Positions 34,074 through 44,709 of a stretch of DNA of 64,000 bases are shown one piece after another. Location of the stretch: positions 1,426,001-1,490,000 of the forward strand of contig NZ_CP035382.1 in the NCBI RefSeq assembly GCF_006874705.1, read 5' to 3'. The stretch comes from Leclercia adecarboxylata. GTDB lineage: Bacteria; Pseudomonadota; Gammaproteobacteria; Enterobacterales; Enterobacteriaceae. Below the pieces are notes generated by a model, which searched no databases, had not been told where the DNA came from, and saw only the letters and a list, made by a program, of their open reading frames with translations. Both the position numbers and the translations under genes were made by a program. How positions within the stretch are numbered: the stretch's first letter is position 1; the number at the start of each line of letters is the position of its first letter.

Positions 34074-34212
34074 CATATTCTCCCGAAAAAGAGGGCTGAA
34101 ATTTAGAGGTAACGAAAATTAAAGATTAGGCCCCTAATTTGTACACAAAATCGGCTATCACGAAAAGCCTGCTAATTCCGCTACTTAGAAAAAACCTGAC
34201 AAATCAGCCATC

Positions 34213-34255
34213 TACTCACTAAGGAGTAGTTGAAGGCGTATTTGATTTGCATCAA
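34213..34255 (+). promoter_or_regulatory. nirB control region: NarL/NarP site and FNR site
   Basis: A 7-2-7 heptamer pair TACTCAC-TA-AGGAGTA (34213-34228) fits the NarL/NarP motif. TTGAT-TTGC-ATCAA (34242-34255) is a perfect FNR site. Their centres are 28 bp apart, the same spacing as the -69.5 and -41.5 sites of the E. coli nirB promoter, so the start of transcription should be near 34290. A poor -10 (TAAGGT, 34277-34282) fits an activator-dependent promoter. Confidence 0.88.
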
Positions 34256-34313
34256 TAAGTGGCTTTGCTGAATCGTTAAGGTAGGCAGTAATAGAAAAGA
34301 AATCGAGGCAAAA

Positions 34314-36857
34314 ATGAGCAAAGTCAGACTCGCGATTATCGGTAACGGCATGGTCGGTCACCGCTTTATTGAGGATCTTCTTGATAAAGCCGATGCCGCC
34401 CAGTTCGACATTACCGTGTTCTGTGAAGAACCCCGTAAGGCGTACGACCGCGTGCACCTCTCCTCCTATTTCTCTCACCACACCGCCGAAGAGCTCTCTC
34501 TGGTACGCGAAGGTTTATACGAGAAACATGGCGTGAAGGTACTGGTAGGCGAACGCGCGATTACCATCAACCGTCAGGAAAAAGTGATTCATTCCAGTGC
34601 GGGACGCACGGTTTTTTACGACAAACTGATCATGGCGACTGGCTCTTACCCGTGGATCCCACCGATCAAAGGGTCAGAAACTCAGGATTGCTTCGTCTAT
34701 CGCACCATTGAAGATCTCAACGCTATCGAATCCTGCGCCCGCCGCAGCAAACGCGGCGCGGTAGTCGGCGGCGGCCTGCTCGGCCTCGAAGCCGCGGGCG
34801 CGCTGAAAAACTTAGGCGTTGAAACCCACGTCATCGAATTTGCCCCGATGCTGATGGCAGAGCAGCTCGACCACATGGGTGGCGATCAGCTCAAACGCAA
34901 AATTGAGAGCATGGGTGTGAAAGTTCACACCAGCAAAAATACCAAAGAGATCGTGCAGGAAGGCACCGAGGCGCGTAAAACCATGCGCTTTGCTGACGGC
35001 AGCGAGCTGGAAGTCGACTTCATCGTCTTCTCCACCGGTATTCGCCCGCGCGACAAGCTGGCTACGCAGTGCGGCCTGGCGGTTGCCCAGCGCGGCGGCA
35101 TTATGATCAACGCCACCTGCCAGACCTCCGATCCGGATATCTACGCCATTGGCGAGTGCGCCAGCTGGGAAAATCACGTCTACGGTCTGGTTGCCCCTGG
35201 CTACAAAATGGCGCAGGTCGCCGTTGACCATATCCTCGGCAATGAAAACGCCTTCGAAGGCGCAGACATGAGCGCCAAGCTGAAACTGCTGGGCGTTGAC
35301 GTGGGCGGTATCGGCGATGCGCACGGCCGCACGCCAAACTCCCGCAGCTACGTCTACCTCGATGAAAGCAAAGAAGTTTATAAACGTCTTATCGTCAGCC
35401 CGGATAACAAAACCCTGCTCGGTGCGGTGCTGGTGGGTGATACCAGCGATTTTGGCAACCTGCTGCAGCTGGTGCTGAACGCCATCGAACTGCCGGAAAA
35501 CCCGGACGCGCTGATCCTGCCTGCCCACGCTGGCAGCGGTAAGCCTTCGATTGGTGTCGATAAACTGCCGGACAGCGCGCAGATTTGCTCCTGCTTCGAT
35601 GTCACCAAAGGCATGCTGATTTCCGCCATCAACAAAGGTTGCCACACCGTGGCGGCGCTGAAGGCCGAAACCAAAGCCGGTACCGGCTGCGGCGGCTGTA
35701 TCCCGCTGGTTACTCAGGTGCTCAACGCCGAGCTGGCGAAACAGGGTATCGAAGTAAACAACAACCTGTGCGAGCACTTCGCTTACTCTCGCCAGGAGCT
35801 GTACCACCTGATCCGCGTTGAAGGCATCAAATCCTTCGACGAGCTGCTGCAGAAACATGGCCAGGGTTATGGGTGTGAAGTCTGTAAACCGACCGTCGGT
35901 TCTCTGCTGGCCTCCTGCTGGAATGAGTATGTGCTCAAGCCGCAGCACACCCCGCTGCAGGACACCAATGACAACTTCCTGGCGAACATCCAGAAAGACG
36001 GCACCTACTCCGTCATCCCACGCTCTGCCGGCGGTGAAATTACCCCGGAAGGCCTGGTGGCAGTGGGCCGCATCGCCCGCGAGTTTAATCTGTACACCAA
36101 AATTACCGGTTCCCAGCGTATCGGCCTGTTCGGTGCGCAGAAAGACGACCTGCCGGAAATCTGGCGTCAGCTGATTGAAGCAGGTTTCGAAACCGGCCAT
36201 GCCTATGCCAAAGCGCTGCGTATGGCGAAAACCTGCGTGGGCAGCACCTGGTGCCGCTACGGCGTGGGCGACAGCGTCGGCTTCGGCGTTGAGCTGGAAA
36301 ACCGCTACAAAGGCATCCGTACCCCGCACAAAATGAAGTTCGGCGTCTCCGGCTGTACCCGTGAATGTGCCGAAGCGCAGGGTAAAGACGTGGGTATCAT
36401 CGCCACTGAGAAAGGCTGGAACCTGTACGTCTGCGGTAACGGCGGGATGAAACCGCGTCATGCGGATCTGCTGGCGGCGGATATCGATCGTGAAACGCTG
36501 ATCAAGTATCTCGACCGCTTCATGATGTTCTACATCCGTACCGCGGACAAACTGACCCGTACCGCGCCGTGGCTGGATAACCTGGAAGGCGGCATCGACT
36601 ACCTGAAATCCGTCATTATCGACGACAAACTTGGCCTGAACGCGACGCTGGAAGAAGAGATGGCGCGCCTGCGTGACGCCGTGATTTGTGAATGGACTGA
36701 AACCGTCAACACCCCAGCGGCGCAGGTTCGCTTCAAACACTTTATCAACAGCACCCAGCGCGACCCGAGCGTGCAGGTGGTGCCAGAGCGCGAGCAGCAT
36801 CGCCCGGCGACACCTTATGAACGCATTCCGGTCATGCTAGTGGAGGAAAACGTATGA
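34314..36857 (+). CDS. nirB: NADH-dependent nitrite reductase large subunit
   Basis: NirB reduces nitrite to ammonium in the cytoplasm with FAD, NADH, a [2Fe-2S], a [4Fe-4S] cluster and siroheme. The 847-residue protein has FAD and NAD Rossmann motifs (IIGNGMVGHRF near residue 8, GAVVGGGLLGLEA near 143), the BFD-like domain with CSCFDVTKG and GTGCGGC near residues 425-465, and the sulfite/nitrite reductase C-terminal part with VGSTWCRYG and GCTRECAE. It overlaps nirD by 4 bp. Anaerobic nitrite and nitrate control is expected from the promoter. Confidence 0.97.
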   Translation: MSKVRLAIIGNGMVGHRFIEDLLDKADAAQFDITVFCEEPRKAYDRVHLSSYFSHHTAEELSLVREGLYEKHGVKVLVGERAITINRQEKVIHSSAGRTVFYDKLIMATGSYPWIPPIKGSETQDCFVYRTIEDLNAIESCARRSKRGAVVGGGLLGLEAAGALKNLGVETHVIEFAPMLMAEQLDHMGGDQLKRKIESMGVKVHTSKNTKEIVQEGTEARKTMRFADGSELEVDFIVFSTGIRPRDKLATQCGLAVAQRGGIMINATCQTSDPDIYAIGECASWENHVYGLVAPGYKMAQVAVDHILGNENAFEGADMSAKLKLLGVDVGGIGDAHGRTPNSRSYVYLDESKEVYKRLIVSPDNKTLLGAVLVGDTSDFGNLLQLVLNAIELPENPDALILPAHAGSGKPSIGVDKLPDSAQICSCFDVTKGMLISAINKGCHTVAALKAETKAGTGCGGCIPLVTQVLNAELAKQGIEVNNNLCEHFAYSRQELYHLIRVEGIKSFDELLQKHGQGYGCEVCKPTVGSLLASCWNEYVLKPQHTPLQDTNDNFLANIQKDGTYSVIPRSAGGEITPEGLVAVGRIAREFNLYTKITGSQRIGLFGAQKDDLPEIWRQLIEAGFETGHAYAKALRMAKTCVGSTWCRYGVGDSVGFGVELENRYKGIRTPHKMKFGVSGCTRECAEAQGKDVGIIATEKGWNLYVCGNGGMKPRHADLLAADIDRETLIKYLDRFMMFYIRTADKLTRTAPWLDNLEGGIDYLKSVIIDDKLGLNATLEEEMARLRDAVICEWTETVNTPAAQVRFKHFINSTQRDPSVQVVPEREQHRPATPYERIPVMLVEENV

Positions 36858-37180
36858 GTCAGTGGGTCAACATCTGCAAAATCGACGAGATCCTGCCTGC
36901 CACCGGCGTGTGCGCGCTGTTAGGTCATGAGCAGGTTGCCATTTTCCGTCCACGCCACGACGAACAGGTCTTTGCCATCAGCAATATCGACCCGTTCTTC
37001 GAGGCCAGCGTGCTCTCCCGCGGGATCATCGCTGAACACCAGGGCGAGCTATGGGTTGCCAGCCCGCTGAAAAAGCAGCGTTTCCGCCTGAGCGACGGTC
37101 ACTGCATGGAAGATGAGAGCCACTCCGTGAAGCACTATGACGTGCGGGTCAAAGACGGCAAGGTACAGCTGAGAGGCTGA
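36854..37180 (+). CDS. nirD: Nitrite reductase small subunit
   Basis: NirD is the small subunit of NADH-nitrite reductase, a Rieske-fold protein that has lost the cluster ligands. Accordingly, no CxH...CxxH iron-sulfur ligand set is found in these 108 residues. Its ATG overlaps the nirB stop (ATGA). It is followed by a hairpin and REP-like repeat before nirC. Confidence 0.95.
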   Translation: MSQWVNICKIDEILPATGVCALLGHEQVAIFRPRHDEQVFAISNIDPFFEASVLSRGIIAEHQGELWVASPLKKQRFRLSDGHCMEDESHSVKHYDVRVKDGKVQLRG

Positions 37181-37183
37181 TTA

Positions 37184-37292
37184 ATACGGGGATGCAACGC
37201 CCCCGTTATTTGTTTTTGATTTTGTAGGCCCGGCAAGCGCAGCGCCGCCGGGCAATTGCCGGATGGCGAAGCAAGCTTCTTATCCGGCCTAC
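37184..37292. repeat. Hairpin and REP-like palindrome inside the nir operon
   Basis: After nirD there is a hairpin ACGGGG (37186-37191)/CCCCGT (37201-37206) followed by T-rich sequence. Then comes a REP-like palindrome GTAGGCC ... GGCCTAC (37224-37292) with an internal CCCGGCAAGCGCAGCGCCGCCGGG. It separates nirBD from nirC-cysG and may lower or stabilise parts of the transcript. Whether nirC also has its own promoter is unknown. Confidence 0.8.
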
Positions 37293-37336
37293 GATTTAAT
37301 TTTTAGCTTTTCTTTTTCATTACTCAGGATAATCAA

Positions 37337-38146
37337 ATGTTTACAGACACTATTAATAAGTGTGCGGATAACGCTGCGCGAATTGCACGCCTCAGTAAAA
37401 ACAGTCCTCTCGGATTCTGGGTCAGCTCCGCCATGGCGGGTGCCTATGTCGGACTGGGGATTATTTTAATTTTCACCCTCGGCAATCTGCTCGATCCCTC
37501 CGTGCGTCCGCTGGTGATGGGTGCCACCTTTGGTATCGCCCTGACTCTGGTGATCATCGCCGGTTCTGAACTGTTCACCGGTCATACCATGTTCCTGACC
37601 CTGGGCGTAAAAGCGGGCACTATCACTCAGGGCCAGATGTGGGCGATCCTGCCGCAAACCTGGCTCGGCAACCTGGTCGGCTCCGTGTTTGTCGCCCTGC
37701 TCTACAGCTGGGGCGGCGGTAGCCTCCTGCCGGTCGATACCAGCCTCGTGCACACCGTCGCGCTGGCAAAAACCTCCGCACCGGCGATGGTGCTGTTCTT
37801 CAAAGGCGCGCTCTGTAACTGGCTGGTGTGTCTTGCTATCTGGATGGCAATCCGTACTGAAGGCGCCGCGAAATTCATCGCCATCTGGTGGTGTCTGCTG
37901 GCCTTTATCGCTTCCGGCTACGAACACTCCGTTGCCAACATGACGCTGTTTGCCCTCTCCTGGTTCGGTCACCACAGCGAAGCCTATACCCTGTCTGGTA
38001 TCGGCCATAACCTGTTGTGGGTAACGCTTGGCAATACTCTTTCTGGGGTTGTATTTATGGGTTGGGGTTACTGGTATGCTACCCCTAAAGCGGAGCGTCC
38101 GACTCCGGCTACCATCGCAACCGTTCAGGCGAAAGCCAACCAGTAA
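37337..38146 (+). CDS. nirC: Nitrite channel NirC
   Basis: NirC is a formate/nitrite transporter (FNT) family channel, working as a pentamer in the inner membrane to move nitrite. The 269-residue protein has six membrane segments. An FNT signature-like segment, [12 protein letters not shown], lies near residues 75-86, and a second, [14 protein letters not shown], near 191-204. It stands between nirD and cysG, so nitrite uptake and siroheme supply are made with the enzyme. Confidence 0.95.
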   Translation: MFTDTINKCADNAARIARLSKNSPLGFWVSSAMAGAYVGLGIILIFTLGNLLDPSVRPLVMGATFGIALTLVIIAGSELFTGHTMFLTLGVKAGTITQGQMWAILPQTWLGNLVGSVFVALLYSWGGGSLLPVDTSLVHTVALAKTSAPAMVLFFKGALCNWLVCLAIWMAIRTEGAAKFIAIWWCLLAFIASGYEHSVANMTLFALSWFGHHSEAYTLSGIGHNLLWVTLGNTLSGVVFMGWGYWYATPKAERPTPATIATVQAKANQ

Positions 38147-38160
38147 GAAGAGGTAATGTC

Positions 38161-39534
38161 GTGGATCACCTGCCAATATTCTGTCAATTACGCAATCGCG
38201 ACTGCCTGCTCGTGGGGGGTGGCGATGTGGCTGAACGCAAAGCCCGCCTGCTGCTGGAGGCAGGTGCCCGGCTCACCGTCAACGCCCTTGCCTTCGCCCC
38301 ACAATTTACCGTGTGGGCGCAGGAAGGGATGCTCACCCTCGTCGAGGGTGAGTTCAACGAATCACTGCTTGATACCTGCTGGCTGACCATTGCCGCCACC
38401 GACGACGATGCGGTTAACCAGCGCGTCAGCGACGCCTGTGAAGCGCGGCGGATCTTCTGCAACGTGGTGGATGCGCCGAAAGAGGCGAGTTTTATCATGC
38501 CGTCGATTATCGACCGCTCGCCGCTGATGGTCGCCGTCTCCTCCGGCGGGACGTCGCCAGTGCTGGCGCGCCTGCTGCGCGAAAAGCTGGAAGCGATCCT
38601 GCCGCAGCATCTCGGCCAGGTGGCCCACTATGCCGGGCAATTGCGCTCGCGCGTGAAAAAGCAGTTCGCCACAGTGGGTGAACGCCGCCGCTTCTGGGAA
38701 AAATTCTTTGTGAACGACCGGCTGGCGCAGTCGCTGGCGAACCAGGATCGGAAAGCCGTGGATGAAACCACAGAGCAGCTGATCAATGCCCCGCTCGATC
38801 ACCGGGGCGAAGTGGTGCTGGTGGGCGCGGGTCCAGGGGATGCCGGCCTGCTGACCCTGAAAGGGCTACAGCAGATCCAGCAGGCGGATATCGTGGTTTA
38901 TGACCGTCTGGTCTCCGACGACATCATGAACCTGGTGCGTCGCGATGCGGATCGGGTGTTTGTTGGCAAACGTGCCGGATATCACTGCGTACCTCAGGAA
39001 GAGATTAACCAGATCCTGCTGCGTGAAGCGCAGAAGGGTAAACGCGTGGTGCGTCTGAAAGGCGGAGATCCCTTTATCTTCGGACGCGGCGGCGAGGAGC
39101 TGGAAACCCTCTGTGAAGCGGGCATTCCGTTCTCGGTGGTACCGGGTATTACCGCCGCCTCAGGCTGCTCTGCCTATTCGGGCATTCCACTGACTCACCG
39201 TGACTATGCCCAAAGCGTGCGTCTGGTTACCGGCCACCTGAAAACCGGCAGCGAGCTGGACTGGCATAACCTGGCCGCAGAGAAACAGACCCTGGTGTTC
39301 TATATGGGCCTGAACCAGGCGGCGACCATTCAGGCTAAGCTACTCGAACATGGTATGGATGCAGCAATGCCGGTGGCGCTGGTGGAGAACGGCACGTCGA
39401 TTAAACAGCGTGTGGTCAGTGGCGTGTTGACCCAGCTGGGCGACCTGGCGCAGCAGGTTGAAAGCCCGGCGCTGATTGTCGTAGGCCGTGTGGTGGCGCT
39501 GCGCGACAAGCTCAACTGGTTTTCAAACCATTAA
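38161..39534 (+). CDS. cysG: Siroheme synthase (multifunctional)
   Basis: CysG turns uroporphyrinogen III into siroheme by C-2 and C-7 methylation, NAD-dependent dehydrogenation and ferrochelation. It starts with GTG (38161), giving [11 protein letters not shown]. The 457-residue protein has an N-terminal bifunctional dehydrogenase/ferrochelatase half with [11 protein letters not shown] (near 17-27) and a C-terminal uroporphyrinogen methyltransferase half (from about 216) with [12 protein letters not shown] and [15 protein letters not shown]. It follows nirC by 14 bp. It serves both nitrite and sulfite reductases. Confidence 0.97.
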   Translation: MDHLPIFCQLRNRDCLLVGGGDVAERKARLLLEAGARLTVNALAFAPQFTVWAQEGMLTLVEGEFNESLLDTCWLTIAATDDDAVNQRVSDACEARRIFCNVVDAPKEASFIMPSIIDRSPLMVAVSSGGTSPVLARLLREKLEAILPQHLGQVAHYAGQLRSRVKKQFATVGERRRFWEKFFVNDRLAQSLANQDRKAVDETTEQLINAPLDHRGEVVLVGAGPGDAGLLTLKGLQQIQQADIVVYDRLVSDDIMNLVRRDADRVFVGKRAGYHCVPQEEINQILLREAQKGKRVVRLKGGDPFIFGRGGEELETLCEAGIPFSVVPGITAASGCSAYSGIPLTHRDYAQSVRLVTGHLKTGSELDWHNLAAEKQTLVFYMGLNQAATIQAKLLEHGMDAAMPVALVENGTSIKQRVVSGVLTQLGDLAQQVESPALIVVGRVVALRDKLNWFSNH

Positions 39535-39668
39535 GTCAGACTGAACATATTCCCCGCGAAATGAGTAGTCCTGTTATGGACTACTCCTCGCTTACCGCTG
39601 TCGATAACATACCTTCCGCGAAAGCACATTTTCTATATATTCCCTCATGTTACAGACAAGGAAGCGTT

Positions 39669-39839
39669 ATGTTCAAACTGGCAAAGATTGCCCTGGTTGC
39701 AGGCATCTTAACTACCCTGACGGCGTGCACCGGCCACGTGCAAAACACCAAAAATAACTGCAGCTACGACTACCTGCTGCACCCGGCGATCTCCATCTCC
39801 AAGATCATCGGCGGCTGCGGCCCGGCGGCAAATCAGTAA
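39669..39839 (+). CDS. yhfL: Small lipoprotein YhfL
   Basis: This 56-residue protein starts MFKLAKIALVAGILTTLTAC, a lipoprotein signal peptide with the lipobox LTAC. The mature part includes NCSYDYLLHPAISISKIIGG, the conserved part of the family. The start is chosen because the signal peptide begins here; a longer in-frame extension of 36 codons lacks sense. Function unknown. It has its own terminator. In E. coli the frl genes and more genes follow before trpS; here trpS comes next. Confidence 0.92.
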   Translation: MFKLAKIALVAGILTTLTACTGHVQNTKNNCSYDYLLHPAISISKIIGGCGPAANQ

Positions 39840-39854
39840 CTCTTTTTCAGGTAC

Positions 39855-39884
39855 AAAAAAACCGGGGGATTCCCCGGTTTTTTT
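39855..39884 (+). terminator. Intrinsic terminator after yhfL
   Basis: ACCGGGG (39861-39867) and CCCCGGT (39872-39878) form a short stem flanked by an A-run and a T-run. It can work in both directions. Confidence 0.92.
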
Positions 39885-39901
39885 ATTAGTGCGGCTGTCT
39901 C

Positions 39902-39972
39902 GCCGGGTGGCGCTTACGCTTACCCGGCCTGTAAGTTCGCGTAGGCCGGGTAAGGCGCAGCCGCCACCCGGC
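39902..39972. repeat. REP-like palindrome before trpS
   Basis: GCCGGGTGGCG (39902-39912) matches the complement of CGCCACCCGGC (39962-39972), and TTACCCGGCCT pairs with AGGCCGGGTAA inside. It lies between the yhfL terminator and the end of trpS. Confidence 0.85.
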
Positions 39973-39980
39973 AAAAAAAC

Positions 39981-40985
39981 TTAAGGTTTAGCCACAAACC
40001 CAATCGCTTCATACACCGCTTTCAGGGTCACAGAAGCGCGTGCGCTGGCTTTCTCGGCGCCGTCTTTCATCACCTTCTGCAGGAAGGCTTCGTCATTGCG
40101 GAACTGGTGGTAGCGCGCCTGCAGTTCGGTCAGCATGCCGGAGACCGCATCCGCCACTTCACCTTTCAGATGGCCATACATTTTGCCTTCGAAGTGCTGC
40201 TCCAGCTCTGGAATGCTCTGGCCAGTCACGGCAGAGAGAATATCCAGCAGGTTAGAGACACCCGCTTTGTTCTGCACGTCGTAACGCACAACAGGCGGCT
40301 CGTCAGAGTCGGTGACTGCACGCTTGAGCTTCTTAACCACCGCTTTCGGATCTTCCAGCAGACCGATCACGTTGTTGCGGTTATCGTCCGACTTGGACAT
40401 CTTCTTGGTCGGCTCCAGCAGGGACATCACGCGGGCACCGGACTTCGGAATGAACGGCTCAGGCACCTTGAAGACGTCGCCATAAATCGCGTTGAAACGC
40501 TGGGCAATGTCGCGGCTCAGCTCCAGGTGCTGCTTCTGATCTTCACCCACCGGCACCTGGTTGGTCTGATACAGCAGAATGTCAGCCGCCATCAGTACCG
40601 GATAGTCAAACAGACCGGCGTTGATGTTTTCAGCGTAACGGGAAGATTTATCCTTGAACTGGGTCATACGGCTCAGTTCACCGAAATAGGTGTAGCAATT
40701 CAGGGCCCAGCCCAGCTGCGCATGTTCCGGGACGTGAGACTGAACGAAGATGGTGCTTTTCTCAGGATCGATACCGCAGGCCAGATACAGCGCAAGGGTG
40801 TCGAGCGTCGCTTTACGCAACTGCTGCGGATCCTGGCGCACGGTAATGGCATGCTGGTCAACGATGCAGTAGATACAGTGATAGTCATCCTGCATGTTCA
40901 CCCACTGACGCAGCGCACCCATATAGTTGCCAATGGTCAGTTCACCTGAGGGCTGTGCGCCACTAAATACGATGGGCTTAGTCAT
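39981..40985 (-). CDS. trpS: Tryptophanyl-tRNA synthetase
   Basis: TrpS charges tRNA-Trp. The 334-residue class I synthetase has the HIGH-like segment [11 protein letters not shown] near residue 15 and KMSKSDDN near 195. Length matches E. coli. It overlaps gph by 8 bp and is the distal gene of the damX-dam-rpe-gph-trpS run. Confidence 0.97.
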   Translation of the reverse strand: MTKPIVFSGAQPSGELTIGNYMGALRQWVNMQDDYHCIYCIVDQHAITVRQDPQQLRKATLDTLALYLACGIDPEKSTIFVQSHVPEHAQLGWALNCYTYFGELSRMTQFKDKSSRYAENINAGLFDYPVLMAADILLYQTNQVPVGEDQKQHLELSRDIAQRFNAIYGDVFKVPEPFIPKSGARVMSLLEPTKKMSKSDDNRNNVIGLLEDPKAVVKKLKRAVTDSDEPPVVRYDVQNKAGVSNLLDILSAVTGQSIPELEQHFEGKMYGHLKGEVADAVSGMLTELQARYHQFRNDEAFLQKVMKDGAEKASARASVTLKAVYEAIGFVAKP

Positions 40986-41739
40986 TTTTCAATTCCTGAT
41001 TTTCACTGTGCGAAAGCCCGAGAACGGGCAGTAAATCTTTGAAGTGGTCGAAGACGAAATCCGGCTCACTCAACGTAATGGATTCACCGTAGTTATAGCC
41101 ATAGGTCAGGCCAACGGACGGGCAACCTGCGGCCCTGGCCGCCAGAATATCATTGCGCGAATCCCCTACAAAGAGCAGCGCGTCCGGTGTTAAGGATAAT
41201 TTTCCTGCCACCAGCAGCAACGGTTCGGGATGCGGCTTCTTATTCTGCACGTCATCGCCACCGACAATCACCGAGAAGTATTTTGCGATATCCAGCGCTT
41301 CCAGCAGCGGTGCAACAAAGGCGGTTGGTTTGTTGGTCACCAGCCCCAGCGGCATGCCTTCTTCATGCAGCGCGCTCAGCGTACCGGCCACATCCGGGAA
41401 CAGGAAGCTGCCCTCTTCTACCGTCTCTTCATAGAAACGGTTGAACAGCTTACGCAGGAGGCGAATCTGCTCTTCCTGCGGGATATCCGCGTGATCGACG
41501 CCAGGTTTGCCCTGCGCCGCACGCTGAATGGCGCGCTCCTGACGGGCCCAGGTCAGCGCGCGCTCCATCAGCACGTCTGCCCCGTTACCAATCCACGTTA
41601 TCACGCGATCTTCGCCCGCCACCGGCAGTTCCAGCGCATACAGCGCCTGGTCAACCGCCGCGGTTAAGCCTGGCGCGCTGTCCACCAGCGTGCCGTCGAG
41701 GTCAAACGCAACGCCCCGAATTGCCTGCAAATTATTCAT
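40978..41739 (-). CDS. gph: Phosphoglycolate phosphatase
   Basis: Gph is a HAD-superfamily enzyme that removes 2-phosphoglycolate formed during repair of 3'-phosphoglycolate DNA ends. The nucleophile motif [10 protein letters not shown] gives Asp13 and Asp15 ([17 protein letters not shown]). The motif [12 protein letters not shown] occurs near 190. The 253-residue protein overlaps rpe by 8 bp and trpS by 8 bp. Confidence 0.96.
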   Translation of the reverse strand: MNNLQAIRGVAFDLDGTLVDSAPGLTAAVDQALYALELPVAGEDRVITWIGNGADVLMERALTWARQERAIQRAAQGKPGVDHADIPQEEQIRLLRKLFNRFYEETVEEGSFLFPDVAGTLSALHEEGMPLGLVTNKPTAFVAPLLEALDIAKYFSVIVGGDDVQNKKPHPEPLLLVAGKLSLTPDALLFVGDSRNDILAARAAGCPSVGLTYGYNYGESITLSEPDFVFDHFKDLLPVLGLSHSENQELKND

Positions 41740-42409
41740 GACTTACCTTCGCCAGTTCACTGCGCATTTCATCAATGACTTTTTTGTAGTCCGGCTGATC
41801 GAAAATCGCCGAACCGGCCACGAACATATCTGCGCCCGCCGCGGCGATTTCGCCAATATTGCTTACCTTCACGCCGCCGTCCACTTCGAGACGGATATCA
41901 AAGCCTGATTCGTCGATGCGACGACGCACTTCACGCAGCTTATCCAGAGTATGTGGGATGAAAGACTGCCCGCCGAAGCCGGGGTTGACGGACATCAGCA
42001 GAATCACGTCCAGCTTGTCCATCACGTAATCGAGATAGCTCAGCGGCGTGGCCGGGTTAAATACCAGGCCCGCCTTACAGCCGTGCTCTTTGATCAGCTG
42101 CAGGGTGCGGTCAACGTGTTCGGAGGCTTCAGGATGGAAGGTGATGATGCTGGCACCCGCGGCGGCAAAATCCGGCACGATGCGGTCGACCGGCTTCACC
42201 ATCAGGTGCACGTCAATAGGGGCGGTCACGCCGTAGTTGCGCAGTGCCTTGAGGACCATCGGGCCGATGGTCAGGTTAGGCACGTAGTGGTTATCCATAA
42301 CGTCGAAATGAACGACATCCGCACCGGCAGCGAGGGCTTTCGCGGTATCTTCGCCCAGCCGGGCAAAATCAGCCGAAAGAATTGAGGGTGCAATCAAATA
42401 CTGTTTCAT
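41732..42409 (-). CDS. rpe: Ribulose-phosphate 3-epimerase
   Basis: Rpe interconverts ribulose 5-phosphate and xylulose 5-phosphate in the pentose phosphate pathway. The start [15 protein letters not shown] gives 225 residues, the E. coli length; an earlier ATG two codons upstream is in frame but less favoured. Motifs include [28 protein letters not shown] and LEVDGGV, a TIM-barrel metal site with His, Asp, His and Asp. Confidence 0.97.
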   Translation of the reverse strand: MKQYLIAPSILSADFARLGEDTAKALAAGADVVHFDVMDNHYVPNLTIGPMVLKALRNYGVTAPIDVHLMVKPVDRIVPDFAAAGASIITFHPEASEHVDRTLQLIKEHGCKAGLVFNPATPLSYLDYVMDKLDVILLMSVNPGFGGQSFIPHTLDKLREVRRRIDESGFDIRLEVDGGVKVSNIGEIAAAGADMFVAGSAIFDQPDYKKVIDEMRSELAKVSHE

Positions 42410-42450
42410 CCGCATCTCCTTGAACTTTGTTTAACGGCGGGCGAAACGGC

Positions 42451-43263
42451 TCAGGGTAGATAGAGAGCCAGCAGTTCGTCCACCTTTTTACGTGTACCGC
42501 CGTTGCTGCTGATGCTGCGCCGGACTTTGACCTGAAAATGCTCTGCGGCTTTGTACCATTCGCGCGTATCAGGCGTGTCATGATTCGAAATTAACACCGG
42601 AATTCTTTTGCTGACCAGCTTTTCCGCCATTTCCGCCAGACGCGCCTGCTCGGCAGGGCTGAAGCTGTTGGTGTGGTAGGCGGTAAAATTCGCCGTTGCC
42701 GACAGAGGGGCGTACGGTGGGTCACAGTAGACTACCGAGTTACCGTCAGCACGGTCCATACACTCTTCATACGAGAGGCAGTAGAACTCCGCATTCTGCG
42801 CTTTTTCAGCAAAGTGATACAGCTCAGCCTCAGGGAAATAGGGGCGCTTGTAGCGACCGAAAGGCACGTTGAATTGACCACGCAGATTATACCGGCACAG
42901 GCCGTTGTAGCCATGGCGGTTAAGGTAGAGGAACAGCAGCGCCCGACGGAACTTATCCTGACACTGATTAAACTCAGCGCGGAGCAGGTAGTAAACGTCC
43001 GGGTTGTTGTTCTCTGGGGTAAATAGCTTGCGCGCCTCATCAACGTACTCGTCGGTACGCAGCTTTACGATGTTATAGAGGTCGATAAGGTCGCTGTTGA
43101 TATCCGCAAGGATATAACGGGAGTAGTCGGTATTGAGGAATACCGAGCCCGCGCCCACAAAGGGTTCGACAAGACACTCGCCCGCAGGCAGGCGTTGTTT
43201 AATATCATCGAGCAGGGGGTATTTCCCCCCTGCCCATTTCAGAAAAGCGCGATTTTTTTTCAT
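42451..43263 (-). CDS. dam: DNA adenine methylase
   Basis: Dam methylates adenine in GATC and guides mismatch repair, replication timing and gene control. The 270-residue enzyme, slightly shorter than in E. coli K-12 (278), keeps the S-adenosylmethionine site LKWAGGKYPLL near residue 9 and the catalytic VVYCDPPYAPL near residue 180. It sits between damX and rpe, as in E. coli. Confidence 0.96.
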   Translation of the reverse strand: MKKNRAFLKWAGGKYPLLDDIKQRLPAGECLVEPFVGAGSVFLNTDYSRYILADINSDLIDLYNIVKLRTDEYVDEARKLFTPENNNPDVYYLLRAEFNQCQDKFRRALLFLYLNRHGYNGLCRYNLRGQFNVPFGRYKRPYFPEAELYHFAEKAQNAEFYCLSYEECMDRADGNSVVYCDPPYAPLSATANFTAYHTNSFSPAEQARLAEMAEKLVSKRIPVLISNHDTPDTREWYKAAEHFQVKVRRSISSNGGTRKKVDELLALYLP

Positions 43264-43330
43264 GCTGACTAACTGATTACACCTTCTCCGGCTGTGGAGA
43301 AAGCTCCGACAGCATCCTGCGCTTCACAGA

Positions 43331-44617
43331 TTACTTCAAATCGGACTGAACCTGACGGATCGGCTTCGCCCACGGGTTTTTCGCCTGAACATCAGCTGGC
43401 AGTGTTGCGACCGCGCGTTTTGCTTCATCTTTCGAAGCATACACGCCGCTCACCAGCACATACCATGGCTGACCGTTACGGGTAGTCTCATAGACAACGA
43501 AGTTTTTCAGGTTCGACTTTTTCGCCCAGCTGTTGAGGTTGTCATAGCTGGAAGAACTGCTCAACTGCAGCGTGTAGTTGCTGGATGAGGCAGACTTCAG
43601 TGAACTCACGTTCCCTGTCGTTTTACCGGTGCTGGCAGTGGCCGCAGGTGCTGCTGCCGCTGGCGCAGAGGCTGTCGCCGTCGGGGCTGGCGTTGCGGTC
43701 GCTTTCGGTGCCGTCGCTGTCGTAGCAGGGGCTTTCGCCGGTGCGCTGGTCACGGTTTCGCTACGCTTCGGCTGGGCAGTCGCTTTCGGTTCTTCCGCTT
43801 TCGCAACAGGCTGCGGCTTCACTTCACGCTTCGGCTCAATCACCGTCTGCTTACGTTCCTGATGCTGGGCAGGCTTAGTCTGACGTGGCGCACTCTCTGT
43901 CGCCGCCGTCTGCTGTTGCCCGGTCGCACCACGAATTGGCGCCACGGTCGCAGGCTCGGTCGGCAGCGTGGAGTTGACCACCACGTTGTTGACCTGCTGC
44001 TGGTTCTGCGGCTGCGTCAGTGCATTGTTCAGATCGCCCTGCACTTCAACACGCTGCTGGCCTGCCGGGGTTGCCGGTGTCTGACCCTGCGTTGGCGTGG
44101 ACGCGACCGGCGGCAGAGAGATCTCCTGCTGGGTATTGCCGGCAGTCTGCTCGGCGGAAGTGGTACCCGGCGCAGGCTGGGTGCCGTTGGCCTGATCGGC
44201 CGCATTGCCGGACAGATCGACACTCTTCTCAGCAGAGGCGCTCTGATCGGCCGGATTGCTCGACGGGGCTTTGAGTGCAGAGCCGACGCCGATAATCAGC
44301 AGCAGCAGGACCAGCACGCCCAGCCCCATCATAATGTACTGGCGGGAAGCGGGCTTCGCCAGCGCGGCTTTACGCTTACGCGGGCGGCGCTCTACGGGCA
44401 CTTCATCCACTGAATCATCTTCAGACTCAAAATCTTCTTCTTCACGCTCGTCGCGGGCAGCACGGCCACGCGAAGGACGAGGGTCATCGTTTTCGAGATC
44501 GACCTCGTCAAAGTTAATTTGCGGCTCGTTATCACGTTCTGAAGATTGGCGAGTACGACCAGTACGACGATCGCTGGGATCGGGTTTCAGCTCGTCTTCT
44601 GGTTTGAATTCATCCAT
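43331..44617 (-). CDS. damX: Cell division protein DamX (SPOR domain)
   Basis: DamX is a bitopic inner-membrane protein that localises to the division septum through a SPOR domain binding denuded peptidoglycan. The 428-residue protein has an acidic, charged cytosolic N-terminus and one membrane segment (about 93-112, [20 protein letters not shown]). A long periplasmic linker rich in Gln, Pro, Ala and Thr follows, then the SPOR domain near 345-420 ([19 protein letters not shown]). It precedes dam and follows aroB. Confidence 0.95.
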   Translation of the reverse strand: MDEFKPEDELKPDPSDRRTGRTRQSSERDNEPQINFDEVDLENDDPRPSRGRAARDEREEEDFESEDDSVDEVPVERRPRKRKAALAKPASRQYIMMGLGVLVLLLLIIGVGSALKAPSSNPADQSASAEKSVDLSGNAADQANGTQPAPGTTSAEQTAGNTQQEISLPPVASTPTQGQTPATPAGQQRVEVQGDLNNALTQPQNQQQVNNVVVNSTLPTEPATVAPIRGATGQQQTAATESAPRQTKPAQHQERKQTVIEPKREVKPQPVAKAEEPKATAQPKRSETVTSAPAKAPATTATAPKATATPAPTATASAPAAAAPAATASTGKTTGNVSSLKSASSSNYTLQLSSSSSYDNLNSWAKKSNLKNFVVYETTRNGQPWYVLVSGVYASKDEAKRAVATLPADVQAKNPWAKPIRQVQSDLK

Positions 44618-44709
44618 TTAACACCCCACTAAAAGGCTTATGCCTACGACTTTGCACATCACCTGAAGCAAAATGGCTACGTTTTACCGCAGCCGGACCT
44701 TTCTAATAG

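Noticed and set aside
34812-36800. Open frame of 662 codons on the minus strand opposite nirB
   Set aside because: The frame mirrors nirB codons. Low-complexity His/Gln/Phe composition and lack of a ribosome site argue against a gene.
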